A stretch of 21,208 nt of DNA, taken from NCBI RefSeq assembly GCF_937888285.1, contig NZ_CALART010000036.1:1-21208 (forward strand). Direction: 5' to 3'. Numbering within the stretch: position 1 is the first letter of the stretch; every line of letters starts with the position of its first letter. Both the position numbers and the translations under genes were made by a program. Origin of the DNA: an uncultured Aquimonas sp. (GTDB lineage: Bacteria; Pseudomonadota; Gammaproteobacteria; Xanthomonadales; Xanthomonadaceae). Positions 1 through 8,360 of this stretch are shown piece by piece. The notes under the pieces are model-generated. The model had not been told where the DNA came from. It ran no database searches and saw nothing but the letters and a program-made list of their open reading frames with translations.

Positions 1-133
1 CGCCTCGTCCGTCCGAGCCGCCCACTATACCGCGATTTTTGTGGTTGTAAAGAGGGTGATGCAGGGAATCTTCCGATCGCCCATCCTTCGCCAAGGTCGC
101 CCTCATCCACCACCTCGCCACGGAGCCCAAGCC
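1..133 (+). other. Left-edge leader of the DUF192 gene
   Basis: No gene can be supported here. The stretch is more AT-rich around positions 25-60 than its surroundings, as expected for a promoter region, but I cannot name a convincing -35/-10 pair. A GGAG at 122-125, 8 bases before the ATG at 134, is the probable ribosome binding site of the next gene. Confidence 0.4.
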
Positions 134-580
134 ATGCGCCTAGCGCTCGCCCTCGCGATCTCCCTGCTCGTCAGCGCCTGCCACGCACGACCCACCGCCT
201 GGGTGGAGCTCAAGGGTCAACGCATCCATGTAGAAGTTGTCGACACCGAGCCGCTGCGGCAACTCGGCCTGATGCATCGGGAGTCCCTGCCGCCAGACCA
301 GGGCATGCTGTTCGTGTTCGATCGCCCCCAGCGCCTTGCGTTCTGGATGAAGAACACGCTGATCCCGCTCGACATCCTCTACTTTGACGAGCAGCTGCGG
401 CTGGTGTCCGTGTCGCGCAACGTGCCGCCCTGCAAGAGCGCCGTATGCCCCAACTACCCAAGTGCGGGGCCCGCGCTGTACACGCTTGAGCTCAATGCAG
501 GCCAGGCTGCGCAGCTCGGCGTCGTGCGCGGTGACCCTTTGGTGCTCGGCCCGGGCATCCCTCTGCGCGGCAAGCCATGA
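134..580 (+). CDS. DUF192 family lipoprotein
   Basis: A 148-residue protein of the DUF192 family. No biochemical role is established for this family. The ATG at 134 is chosen over a longer in-frame GTG start at 41 because it places a clean lipoprotein signal at the N-terminus: a short hydrophobic run (residues 3-13) ending in the lipobox VSAC with Cys16 as the lipidation site, and a GGAG sits 8 bases upstream. The mature part carries the family pattern: GLMHR near residue 37, GMLFVFD, FWMKNTLIPLDILYFD, the pair Cys-x4-Cys in the PPCKSAVCP segment, and a terminal YTLEL block. It is probably anchored in the outer or inner membrane facing the periplasm. It runs convergently into the rubredoxin gene and shares a hairpin with it. 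Confidence 0.88.
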   Translation: MRLALALAISLLVSACHARPTAWVELKGQRIHVEVVDTEPLRQLGLMHRESLPPDQGMLFVFDRPQRLAFWMKNTLIPLDILYFDEQLRLVSVSRNVPPCKSAVCPNYPSAGPALYTLELNAGQAAQLGVVRGDPLVLGPGIPLRGKP

Positions 581-583
581 CGG

Positions 584-621
584 CACCGGCGAGCGCGGCA
601 ACGCCGCCGCGCTCGCCGGTG
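584..621. terminator. Bidirectional hairpin between convergent genes
   Basis: A perfect 15-bp inverted repeat (584-598 CACCGGCGAGCGCGG, 607-621 its complement) with an 8-base loop lies between the stop codons of the DUF192 gene and the convergent rubredoxin gene. There is no T-run, so it is either a weak intrinsic terminator or a 3'-end stabiliser serving both transcripts. Confidence 0.6.
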
Positions 622-631
622 GGCTCTCCGC

Positions 632-829
632 TCAGGCCTGGATCTCGACCATCTCGAAGTCGGACTTGGTGACGCCGCAGTCAGGGCACAGCCAGGTCTC
701 CGGAACGTCCTCCCAGGCCGTTCCGGGCGCGATGCCCTCGTCCGGGAGCCCGAGCGCCTCGCTGTAGATGAATCCGCATACGACGCACATCCAATGCCGC
801 GCGCCAACCGCGGCTGCCTTCGTGCTCAT
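632..829 (-). CDS. Rubredoxin
   Basis: A 65-residue rubredoxin, a small cytoplasmic electron carrier holding one iron atom on four cysteines. The ligands are visible as CVVCG (Cys15, Cys18) and CPDCG (Cys48, Cys51), with the family's WEDVPETWLCPDCG block between. The ATG at 829 is preferred because it gives a short tail before the first knuckle, as in other rubredoxins of this size. An in-frame GTG at 874 would add 15 residues that do not resemble the family. No strong Shine-Dalgarno is visible. The gene is divergent from thiE across 77 bp. Its electron partner cannot be told from the window. Confidence 0.9.
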   Translation of the reverse strand: MSTKAAAVGARHWMCVVCGFIYSEALGLPDEGIAPGTAWEDVPETWLCPDCGVTKSDFEMVEIQA

Positions 830-906
830 GGTTTTCTGAACCTGTGTGGTGTAGGACGGCTGGTATTCTTTCACGCTCGCCGTGAGCAGCCCATGCGGTA
901 CCCGTT
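830..906 (+). promoter_or_regulatory. Divergent rubredoxin/thiE promoter region
   Basis: This short intergenic stretch must hold both promoters. On the plus strand TGGTATTCT at 861-869 matches an extended -10 (TGn plus TATTCT), without a good -35. It would start the thiE transcript about 30 bases before the ATG. Nothing comparable is clear for the minus strand. Confidence 0.35.
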
Positions 907-1537
907 ATGCCCACGCCCCTGCGCGGCGTCTACCTGATCACGCCCGACGTGACCGACACCCAGCGCCTGCTCGACCTGACCACTAACGCGCTCGCTGCCG
1001 GCGTTGCACTGCTGCAGTATCGCAACAAGCGGGCCGATACCGCGCTGCGCCGCGAGCAGGCGCAACTGCTCGCGGCGCTCTGCCAGCACCATCGGGTGCC
1101 CTTCCTGGTCAATGACGACGTCGCCCTCGCCGCCGAACTGGGGGTGGGCGTTCACCTTGGCGGCGGGGATGAAGACCTCGGCGTCGCCCGTTCGGCGCTT
1201 GGCCGGGCAGCCTTGATCGGCGCGTCCTGCTACGCGAGCCTGGGTCGCGCGCATCAGGCCTGCGCTGCCGGCGCCGACTATCTCGCCTTCGGCACCTTTG
1301 CAGCCTCCCCGACGAAGCCACTCGCCGCTCGCGCCGACCTTGGCCTGCTCGGGCAGGCTCGCGGGCTGGGGCGTCCACTTGTTGCGATCGGTGGCATCAC
1401 ACCCGCGCTCGCCCCAACCCTCGTCGCGGCAGGCGCTGATCTGCTCGCTGTCATTTCTAGCGTTTACGAGTCCGCCAGCCCGGCTGCCGCCGTGCGCGCG
1501 CTTCGCCAAGCCTTCCCCGAGTTCCAAGGAGATTCCG

Positions 1538-1563
<26 letters not shown>
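907..1563 (+). CDS. thiE: Thiamine-phosphate synthase ThiE
   Basis: A 218-residue TIM-barrel enzyme that joins the pyrimidine (HMP-PP) and thiazole phosphate moieties into thiamine phosphate in the cytoplasm. Recognisable elements are LITPD (10-14), the pyrophosphate-binding QYRNK (37-41), FLVNDD (66-71), VHLGGGDED, IGASCY (104-109), FGTFAASPTKP (128-138), and AIGGI followed by the phosphate-binding segment near AVISSVY. GASCY replaces the GxSxH of Bacillus-type ThiE, and the SPTK block differs from the usual TPTK. I believe this is common in the beta/gammaproteobacterial branch. The start is the first ATG after the divergent promoter region; no good Shine-Dalgarno is seen. The last 26 bp overlap hemL, so the two genes are probably cotranscribed. 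No other thiamine genes are nearby. Confidence 0.93.
1526..1531 (+). promoter_or_regulatory. Shine-Dalgarno of hemL, inside thiE
   Basis: AAGGAG lies 6 bases before the ATG at 1538 and fixes the hemL start. It is embedded in the thiE coding sequence, so ribosomes finishing thiE pass over it. Confidence 0.8.
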
Positions 1564-2824
<1,261 letters not shown>

Positions 2825-2828
2825 GGCT

Positions 2829-2864
2829 GCACCCGGAGCGGCGCGAACGCGTCGTTCCGGGTGC
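2829..2864. terminator. Hairpin between hemL and convergent argD-like gene
   Basis: A perfect 9-bp inverted repeat, GCACCCGGA at 2829-2837 and TCCGGGTGC at 2856-2864, encloses an 18-base GC-rich loop that can pair further. It sits exactly between the two convergent stop codons and has no T-tract, so it probably acts as a shared 3' end. Confidence 0.55.
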
Positions 2865-2871
2865 GCACGGT

Positions 2872-4098
2872 TCAGCCAAACACGGCCCGCAGCGCGCGCT
2901 CCAGCCGCAGCAGGCCCTCGGCCAGCTCATCCGCGCGGATGTTGAGCGCTGGCACGAAGCGGAGGACGCCAACGCCAGCGGAGAGGACCAGCAGTCCCTC
3001 GCCTGCCGCAGCGTCCAGCACTTCGGCCGCGCGCGCGGCGTGTTCTTCAATCAGCACGCCACCTTGCATCAATCCGCGGCCCCGCACACCGCTGAACACG
3101 CCAAGGCGGCTGTTGATGTCGTGCAGGCCGGCAACCAGCTGCGCGCCACGAGCTTCCACGTTCGCCAGCAGCTCGGGCGATTTCAACTTGGCCAGCGCCA
3201 CCCGCGCCACGGCGGCGGCCAGCGGATTGCCGCCGAAGGTCGTGCCGTGGCTGCCGAAGCCCAGGCTCTCGGCCGCACGCCTGCCAACCAGTAGGGCACC
3301 GATAGGGAACCCCCCGCCCAGCGCCTTGGCCAGGCTGACGCTATCGGGCTCCAGGCCTTCGCCGTGGCAAGCGAACAGGCGGCCGGTGCGGCCCATGCCG
3401 CACTGGATCTCATCCAGCATCAGCAGCGCGCCGGTTTCATCGCAGCGGCGCCGCAGATGTGCGAGAAAGCCCGGTGCCGCAGGCATCACGCCGCCCTCGC
3501 CCTGGATGGGCTCGACCAGCACCGCGCAGACATCGGCGTCGAAGGCGGCATCGAAAGCGGCGATGTCGTTGAAGTCGACATAGCGGAAGCCGCCCGGCAG
3601 GGGCTCGAAGCCCTCCTGGTACTTGGGCTGCGCGGTGGCGGTGATGGCCGCCAGCGTGCGCCCGTGGAAACTGCCGCGAAAGGTGAGTATCACCCGCTGC
3701 GCCGGGGGCCTGCCTTGGGCTGCCGCGTGCTTGCGGGCAAGCTTGATCGCCGCTTCGTTGGCCTCCGCACCCGAATTGCACAGGAACACGCGCTCGGCAA
3801 AGCCCGAAGCCACAGCCAGCTCTTCGGCCAGGCGCACCGGCGGCTCGCTGTAGAAGATATTGCTGGTGTGCCAGAGCTTGCCGCTCTGCTCGATCAGGGC
3901 TGCACGCAGGTCCGGGTCGGCGTGGCCGAGCGCATTCACGGCGATGCCCCCGGCGAGATCGATGTAGTCGCGGCCAGCGCTGTCCCATACGCGCGAGCCC
4001 TCTCCGCGTTCCAGGATCAGCTCGCGCGGGCGATAGATCGGCAGGTAGCGACGACGCGCGGTAGCAAGCAGTTCGTCGACGGGCGCGTGGCTGGACAT
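2872..4098 (-). CDS. argD: Acetylornithine aminotransferase-like class III enzyme
   Basis: A 408-residue fold-type I PLP aminotransferase of the acetylornithine/succinylornithine group, which transaminates N-acetylornithine in arginine synthesis or the reverse in ornithine/arginine breakdown. Visible elements are the DLAGGIAVNALGHADP segment (47-62), CNSGAEANEAAIKLAR (107-122), FHGRTLA (144-150), VEPIQGEGGV (195-204), LDEIQCGMGRTG (228-239) with the cofactor Asp, and SLAKALGGGFPIGA with Lys258 as the PLP lysine. The ATG at 4098 is preferred; the 31-residue upstream extension in the same frame is Arg/Ala-rich and unlike the family. No other arginine genes are present, so a catabolic succinylornithine or broader omega-amino-acid role cannot be excluded. 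The gene is divergent from the PLP gene at 4225. Confidence 0.85.
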   Translation of the reverse strand: MSSHAPVDELLATARRRYLPIYRPRELILERGEGSRVWDSAGRDYIDLAGGIAVNALGHADPDLRAALIEQSGKLWHTSNIFYSEPPVRLAEELAVASGFAERVFLCNSGAEANEAAIKLARKHAAAQGRPPAQRVILTFRGSFHGRTLAAITATAQPKYQEGFEPLPGGFRYVDFNDIAAFDAAFDADVCAVLVEPIQGEGGVMPAAPGFLAHLRRRCDETGALLMLDEIQCGMGRTGRLFACHGEGLEPDSVSLAKALGGGFPIGALLVGRRAAESLGFGSHGTTFGGNPLAAAVARVALAKLKSPELLANVEARGAQLVAGLHDINSRLGVFSGVRGRGLMQGGVLIEEHAARAAEVLDAAAGEGLLVLSAGVGVLRFVPALNIRADELAEGLLRLERALRAVFG

Positions 4099-4224
4099 CG
4101 AAGCGGGTCTCTTGGGTGGGCGGGCCGCGCAGTATCGCAAAGCCGGGCGGCGGCTGACCTTCGACCATTGCCGCGCAGTGCGAGCGCGCACACACTGCGC
4201 GCGCCCGAACCCTCAGGACCGGCC
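4099..4224. promoter_or_regulatory. Divergent argD-like/cystathionine-synthase promoter region
   Basis: This 126-bp region separates two divergent PLP-enzyme genes. On the minus strand a TGCGATACT, an extended -10 with its hexamer at 4131-4136, could serve the aminotransferase. On the plus strand a 9-bp inverted repeat (CGCGCAGTG at 4172-4180, CACTGCGCG at 4193-4201, 12-base loop) ends 13 bases before the AGGA Shine-Dalgarno (4215-4218) of the gene at 4225. It could be an operator or a leader hairpin. It does not match any SAM riboswitch layout I know. Confidence 0.4.
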
Positions 4225-5349
4225 ATGCGCCTTGAAACCCGCGCCGTGCACATCGGCGCCGAGCCCGATCGCGAGACTGGCGCCCTGGCAGCGCCGCTGA
4301 ACCTCTCCACCACCTTCCTGCACGCACCCGATGGCACCCAGGACCACGGCTACCTGTACCAGCGCGACAACAACCCGACCCAGGTGCGGCTGGAACACGC
4401 CGCCGCTGCGCTCGACGGCGCGGTCCGCAGCCTGCTGCTGTCGACCGGCATGGCCGCGGCGAGCTGCCTTCTGCAGGCGCTGCCGTCCGGCGGCAACGTG
4501 GTGTTCCAGCGCGACCTCTACCACGGGGTTCGCGAGCTGGCCGAGCACTGGCTGCCGCGCTGGGGCCTGAGCTCACGCTTCGTCGACGGCCGCGACTCCG
4601 CCTCCGTGCGCGCGGCAGTGGATGGCGAGACCCGTGCGCTCTGGATCGAAACGCCCTCGAACCCGCTGATGCAGGTGGTCGACATCGCCGCCTGTGCCGA
4701 GATCGCCAAGGCGAATGGCGCGCTGCTGGTGGTGGACAGCACCTTCGCCACGCCGATCCTGCAGCAGCCGATCGCGCTGGGGGCCGACGTGGTCATGCAT
4801 TCGGCCACCAAGTACATGGGCGGGCATTCCGACGTGATGGGTGGGCTGCTCTGCTTCGCCCGCGACGACGCGCTGGCCGCGCGCTGCTACGAGGTGCGCA
4901 AGCTGCTCGGCGCCAGCGCCAGCCCCTTCAACGCCTGGCTGATCCTGCGCGGACTGCGCTCGCTGCCGGCGCGAATGGCCATGCACTGCGCGAACGCCGA
5001 GAAGATCGCTGCTGCGCTGGCCGCGCACCCTGCCGTTTCGGTGGTGCACTACCCCGGGCTCGCCTCGCACGCAGGCCACGCGCTGGCGGCGAAGCAGATG
5101 AAGCACCCCGGCGGCATGCTGAGCTTCGAGCTGGCTGAGGGCCGCGAGGCCGCGCTCAAGGTCGCCGGCAGCACGCAGCTGTTCCATTGCGCGACCTCAC
5201 TGGGCGGCTGCGAGTCGCTGATCGAGCACCGCGCCTCGGTCGAGGGCCCGCATCCGGTCTCGCCGCAGGGTCTGCTGCGTGTCTCGGTGGGCCTCGAACA
5301 CGCCGACGACCTGATCGAAGACCTGCAGCAGGCCCTGCACGGGCTGTAG
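4225..5349 (+). CDS. Cystathionine gamma-synthase-family PLP enzyme
   Basis: A 374-residue trans-sulfuration (Cys/Met metabolism) PLP enzyme. The family includes cystathionine gamma-synthase, beta- and gamma-lyases and O-acyl-homoserine sulfhydrylases. The start ATG has AGGA 6 bases upstream. Seen: a tyrosine-containing YxRxxNPT block (45-52, here YQRDNNPT), STGMAA (73-78) for the cofactor phosphate, ETPSNPLMQVVDI (142-154), DSTFATP (171-177), and SATKYMGGHSDVMGG with the PLP Lys196. The C-terminal SLGGCESLIEHRASVEGP replaces the more usual EHPASMTH of classical MetB/MetC, which places it in a subgroup whose substrate I cannot assign. I therefore give no symbol. It converges on ppc with only 8 bp between stop codons. 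Confidence 0.85.
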   Translation: MRLETRAVHIGAEPDRETGALAAPLNLSTTFLHAPDGTQDHGYLYQRDNNPTQVRLEHAAAALDGAVRSLLLSTGMAAASCLLQALPSGGNVVFQRDLYHGVRELAEHWLPRWGLSSRFVDGRDSASVRAAVDGETRALWIETPSNPLMQVVDIAACAEIAKANGALLVVDSTFATPILQQPIALGADVVMHSATKYMGGHSDVMGGLLCFARDDALAARCYEVRKLLGASASPFNAWLILRGLRSLPARMAMHCANAEKIAAALAAHPAVSVVHYPGLASHAGHALAAKQMKHPGGMLSFELAEGREAALKVAGSTQLFHCATSLGGCESLIEHRASVEGPHPVSPQGLLRVSVGLEHADDLIEDLQQALHGL

Positions 5350-5357
5350 TCGCGCGA

Positions 5358-8111
5358 TCAGCCGGTGTTCTGCACGCCGGCGGCGATGCCGTTGACCGTG
5401 GCCACCAGCGCATGGAACAGCGCATCCTCCGGTCGCCCCGCCGCGCGCCAGCGGCGCAGCAGGTCGACCTGCAGCAGACTGATGGGATCGACGTAAGGAT
5501 TGCGCAGACGGATCGAAAGCCGCAGCCGGCGATCGCCGGCCAGCAGTTCCTGCGCGCCTTTGAGTTCAAGCACCGCGCGCCGCGTGCGCTCCAACTCGGC
5601 CTCGATGCGCGGGAACAGGGCTGCGTGCAGCTCGCCGCCCGCCAGCTGCGAGTAGCGCGCGAAGATGTCGAGTTCGGTCTTGGCCAGCACCATCTCGACG
5701 TCATCGACCAGGGTGGCGAAGAACGGCCAGTCGCGCGCCATTTCGGCCATGGCCTCGATGCCCTTGGCCTCGATCGCGGCGGCCAGCCCGCTGCCGACGC
5801 CGTACCAGGCAGTGAGGTTGCAGCGGTTCTGCGACCAGGCGAACACCCAGGGAATCGCGCGCAGCGACTCGACGCCCGCCTGGCCGCCGGCCGCGCGCTT
5901 GGCCGGGCGCGAACCCAGCTTCAGGCGCTCGATTACATCGATCGGCGTCGCCTCCCGGAAATAGGGCACGAAGGCCGGCTCCTCGTGCACGAAGGCCCGG
6001 TAGACCCGGCGCGATTCGTTGGCGATCAGGGCCATGGCCTCGCGCCAGGCCGGCTCGCGCGGCTCGGGCGGGCGCGGGCGCGCGGTCGCGCGCAGGACCG
6101 CGCCAGCGGTCTGCTCCAGATTGCGCAGGGCCAAGGCGCGGATGCCGTACTTGCGATGGATGACCTCGCCCTGTTCGGTGAGGCGCAGGTAGCCGTCGAC
6201 GCTGCCGCGCGGCGCGGCGATCACCGCGCGCTCGGTCTTGCTGCCGCCGCGGCTGGCCGAGCCGCCGCGACCGTGGAAGAACAGGATGCGCACGCCGCGC
6301 TCGGCGCCCAGCGCACAGAGCGCGATCTGGGCGCGCTGGATCGCCCAGCGCGAGGCCGCAAGCCCTGCATCCTTGGCGCTGTCCGAGTAGCCAAGCATCA
6401 CCACCTGGCGCTCGCCGCGCGCCGCGACATGGGCGCGATAGACGGGATCCTCCAGCAGGGCCGCGACCACCTCGGGTGCCGCTGCGAGGTCGTCCACGGT
6501 CTCGAACAGCGGGGCGACGTCCAGCGGCACCCGGCCTTGCGCATCGGCATGACCGCCCATCCGCGCCAGCGCCAGCACGGCCAGTGCGTCGGCGGCGCTG
6601 CGGCTCATGCTGACGATATAGGGTCCGAAGGCCTCGGCGCCGTAGCGCGGGCGCAGGTCGGCCAGCTTGGCGAAGACATCGAGCACGCGCTGGGTGCCGG
6701 GCTCGGTGGAACTGCGCTTGCCGAGCTCGCCGCCGAGAAGTTCAGCGAGTCGCGCCGCCCGATTCTCGGCTGAGCGCTGCGGCCAGTCGGGATCGCCGAG
6801 CAGGTCAGCGAGCGCCGCATCATGCACGCGCGAGTCCTGGCGCTGGTCGAGGGTGGCCAGATGGAAGCCGAAGGCCTCGACCCGGCGCAGCAGGCGCCGC
6901 AGGGCGAAGAAGCCTGCGTGTTCGCCGCGCTGGCTCTTCAGCGAGTGGGCGATGAGGTTCAGGTCGTCCAGCAGGCCGGCCGGGCCGCGATAGCCCTCAG
7001 CAGCCTCGGCTTCAGTCGCCTCCAGTCGCAGGATCATCAGGTTCAGCAGCTGCCGGTAGGGCATGTCGTCGTGGCGCGAGCGCAGGTGCTGCGCGGCCTC
7101 GCCGAGGCGAGCGCGGTAATCGTCGATGCGCTTGAGCACGCGCGGATCCACGCCGATGCGGCTGGTCGACTGGGTCAGCAGGCCGGCAAGGTGGGCGAGA
7201 TCGCCACGGTAGTTCGACAGGATCAGGCTGCGCTGCGCCGCCAGGCTGGCCTCGATGGTGTCGGCACCAACGAATGGATTGCCGTCCATGTCCCCGCCAA
7301 CCCACGAGCCGAAGCGCAGGATCGGCGGCAGCGCCGGCAGCGGGCGTCCGTAGACGCTTTCCACCGCATCGGCGAGCAACTCGTGGAAGACCGGCAGGAT
7401 CAGGTAGAGCACGTGGCCCAGGTAGTAGCTGACGTGCTCCAGCTCATCGGCCACCGTGGGCTTCTCGATCGCGTTCTCGGCGGTCTGCCAGCCGCTGGTG
7501 AGCGCCATGCGGATGCGCGCCAGATCAAGCCGCCGCTCGCCCGGAGTGCGCGAGCGGTCGAGGTCGTCGATCAACGCGCGGACGACCTCGGCTTCCTTTT
7601 CCAGCAGGGCGCGGCGCACGGCCTCGGTGGGATGGGCGGTGAACACCGGCTCGATGTGCAGGCGGCGGATCAGCGCCACCAGCTCGTCGAACTCGACACC
7701 CGCTGCCTTGAGCTCGCTGACCGCGGCCAGCAGGCCGCCAGGCTGCGGCGCGGCCGTGGCCTGCTTCTGGTAATCGCGGCGACGGCGGATGCGGTGGATG
7801 CGCTCGGCCAGGTTGACCACGCCGAAATAGGTGGCGAACGAGCGCACCAGTCCTTCGGCCTCGTCGAGAGGCAGGCCGTCGACCGCTGCGGCCAGCGCAT
7901 CAAGGCCGTCGCCCTGCTCGCGGCGCTGGATGGCGAGGCGGCGCAGGGCCTCGACGCGCTCGAAGAAGGCCTCGCCCTCCTGGTCGGCAATCACTTCGCC
8001 CACCAGCGCGCCCAGCCGCTTCACGTCCTCGCGCAAGGGCTGATCGCTCTGCGGCAGATCGACTTCGCGCAGGGTTTCGGGTTCGGCGGCGAGGCTGGCG
8101 GGGCGGGACAT
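5358..8111 (-). CDS. ppc: Phosphoenolpyruvate carboxylase
   Basis: A 917-residue cytoplasmic enzyme that makes oxaloacetate from PEP and bicarbonate, refilling the TCA cycle. The ATG at 8111 is chosen for its GGAG (8117-8120) 5 bases upstream. An in-frame start at 8147 adds 12 unrelated residues. Catalytic landmarks are VFTAHPTEA with His160 (156-164), FGSWVGGDMDGNPF (267-280), LGYSDSAKDAG with the essential Lys (573-583), and the FFHGRGGSASRGG arginine loop (611-623). The C-terminus ends in QNTG, the conserved tail that closes over the active site. GGDMDGNP has Met where most PEP carboxylases have Arg. The length is within the bacterial range. It is the physiological opposite of pckG further right. 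Confidence 0.97.
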   Translation of the reverse strand: MSRPASLAAEPETLREVDLPQSDQPLREDVKRLGALVGEVIADQEGEAFFERVEALRRLAIQRREQGDGLDALAAAVDGLPLDEAEGLVRSFATYFGVVNLAERIHRIRRRRDYQKQATAAPQPGGLLAAVSELKAAGVEFDELVALIRRLHIEPVFTAHPTEAVRRALLEKEAEVVRALIDDLDRSRTPGERRLDLARIRMALTSGWQTAENAIEKPTVADELEHVSYYLGHVLYLILPVFHELLADAVESVYGRPLPALPPILRFGSWVGGDMDGNPFVGADTIEASLAAQRSLILSNYRGDLAHLAGLLTQSTSRIGVDPRVLKRIDDYRARLGEAAQHLRSRHDDMPYRQLLNLMILRLEATEAEAAEGYRGPAGLLDDLNLIAHSLKSQRGEHAGFFALRRLLRRVEAFGFHLATLDQRQDSRVHDAALADLLGDPDWPQRSAENRAARLAELLGGELGKRSSTEPGTQRVLDVFAKLADLRPRYGAEAFGPYIVSMSRSAADALAVLALARMGGHADAQGRVPLDVAPLFETVDDLAAAPEVVAALLEDPVYRAHVAARGERQVVMLGYSDSAKDAGLAASRWAIQRAQIALCALGAERGVRILFFHGRGGSASRGGSKTERAVIAAPRGSVDGYLRLTEQGEVIHRKYGIRALALRNLEQTAGAVLRATARPRPPEPREPAWREAMALIANESRRVYRAFVHEEPAFVPYFREATPIDVIERLKLGSRPAKRAAGGQAGVESLRAIPWVFAWSQNRCNLTAWYGVGSGLAAAIEAKGIEAMAEMARDWPFFATLVDDVEMVLAKTELDIFARYSQLAGGELHAALFPRIEAELERTRRAVLELKGAQELLAGDRRLRLSIRLRNPYVDPISLLQVDLLRRWRAAGRPEDALFHALVATVNGIAAGVQNTG

Positions 8112-8360
8112 CGCGGCTCCGGAAGTCTGTGCAGTGCAGCAGTGCACGCTAGCGCAGGCGGGCCGGGATGGGAATGGCGCCGCGTTGCCGGCCCGAGATG
8201 GCCTATCCGCGGCGCGTGATCCGGTACTCGCGGCTCCGCGATCAGGCGGCGCGTAAATTCAAGGGCGTTTGGCGAGCCAGTGACCGTGAAACTCGCGCGG
8301 CGCGCACCCGTCACGGGCGGCCAGAGGCGGCTACCGTAGGCGGACGGTTCTCACCTGCCC
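8112..8360 (-). promoter_or_regulatory. Upstream region of ppc
   Basis: No gene is seen in these 249 bp. On the minus strand, reading towards ppc, TTCCCA then a 17-base spacer then TAGCGT (hexamer around 8148-8153) is a weak promoter candidate. Just after it comes a run of GTGCACTGC/TGCACTGCAC repeats (8129-8147) that could be an operator. A further 14-bp palindrome (TCGCGG, CT, CCGCGA) lies at 8228-8241. None of these matches a regulator site I can name. Confidence 0.3.

Noticed and set aside
41..133. Longer start for the DUF192 protein (GTG at 41)
   Set aside because: The extra 31 residues would bury the lipoprotein signal and have no family match; the ATG at 134 has a ribosome binding site.
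4099..4191. N-terminal extension of the acetylornithine aminotransferase (start at 4191)
   Set aside because: The added residues are Arg/Ala-rich, run through the divergent promoter region and are unlike any family member.
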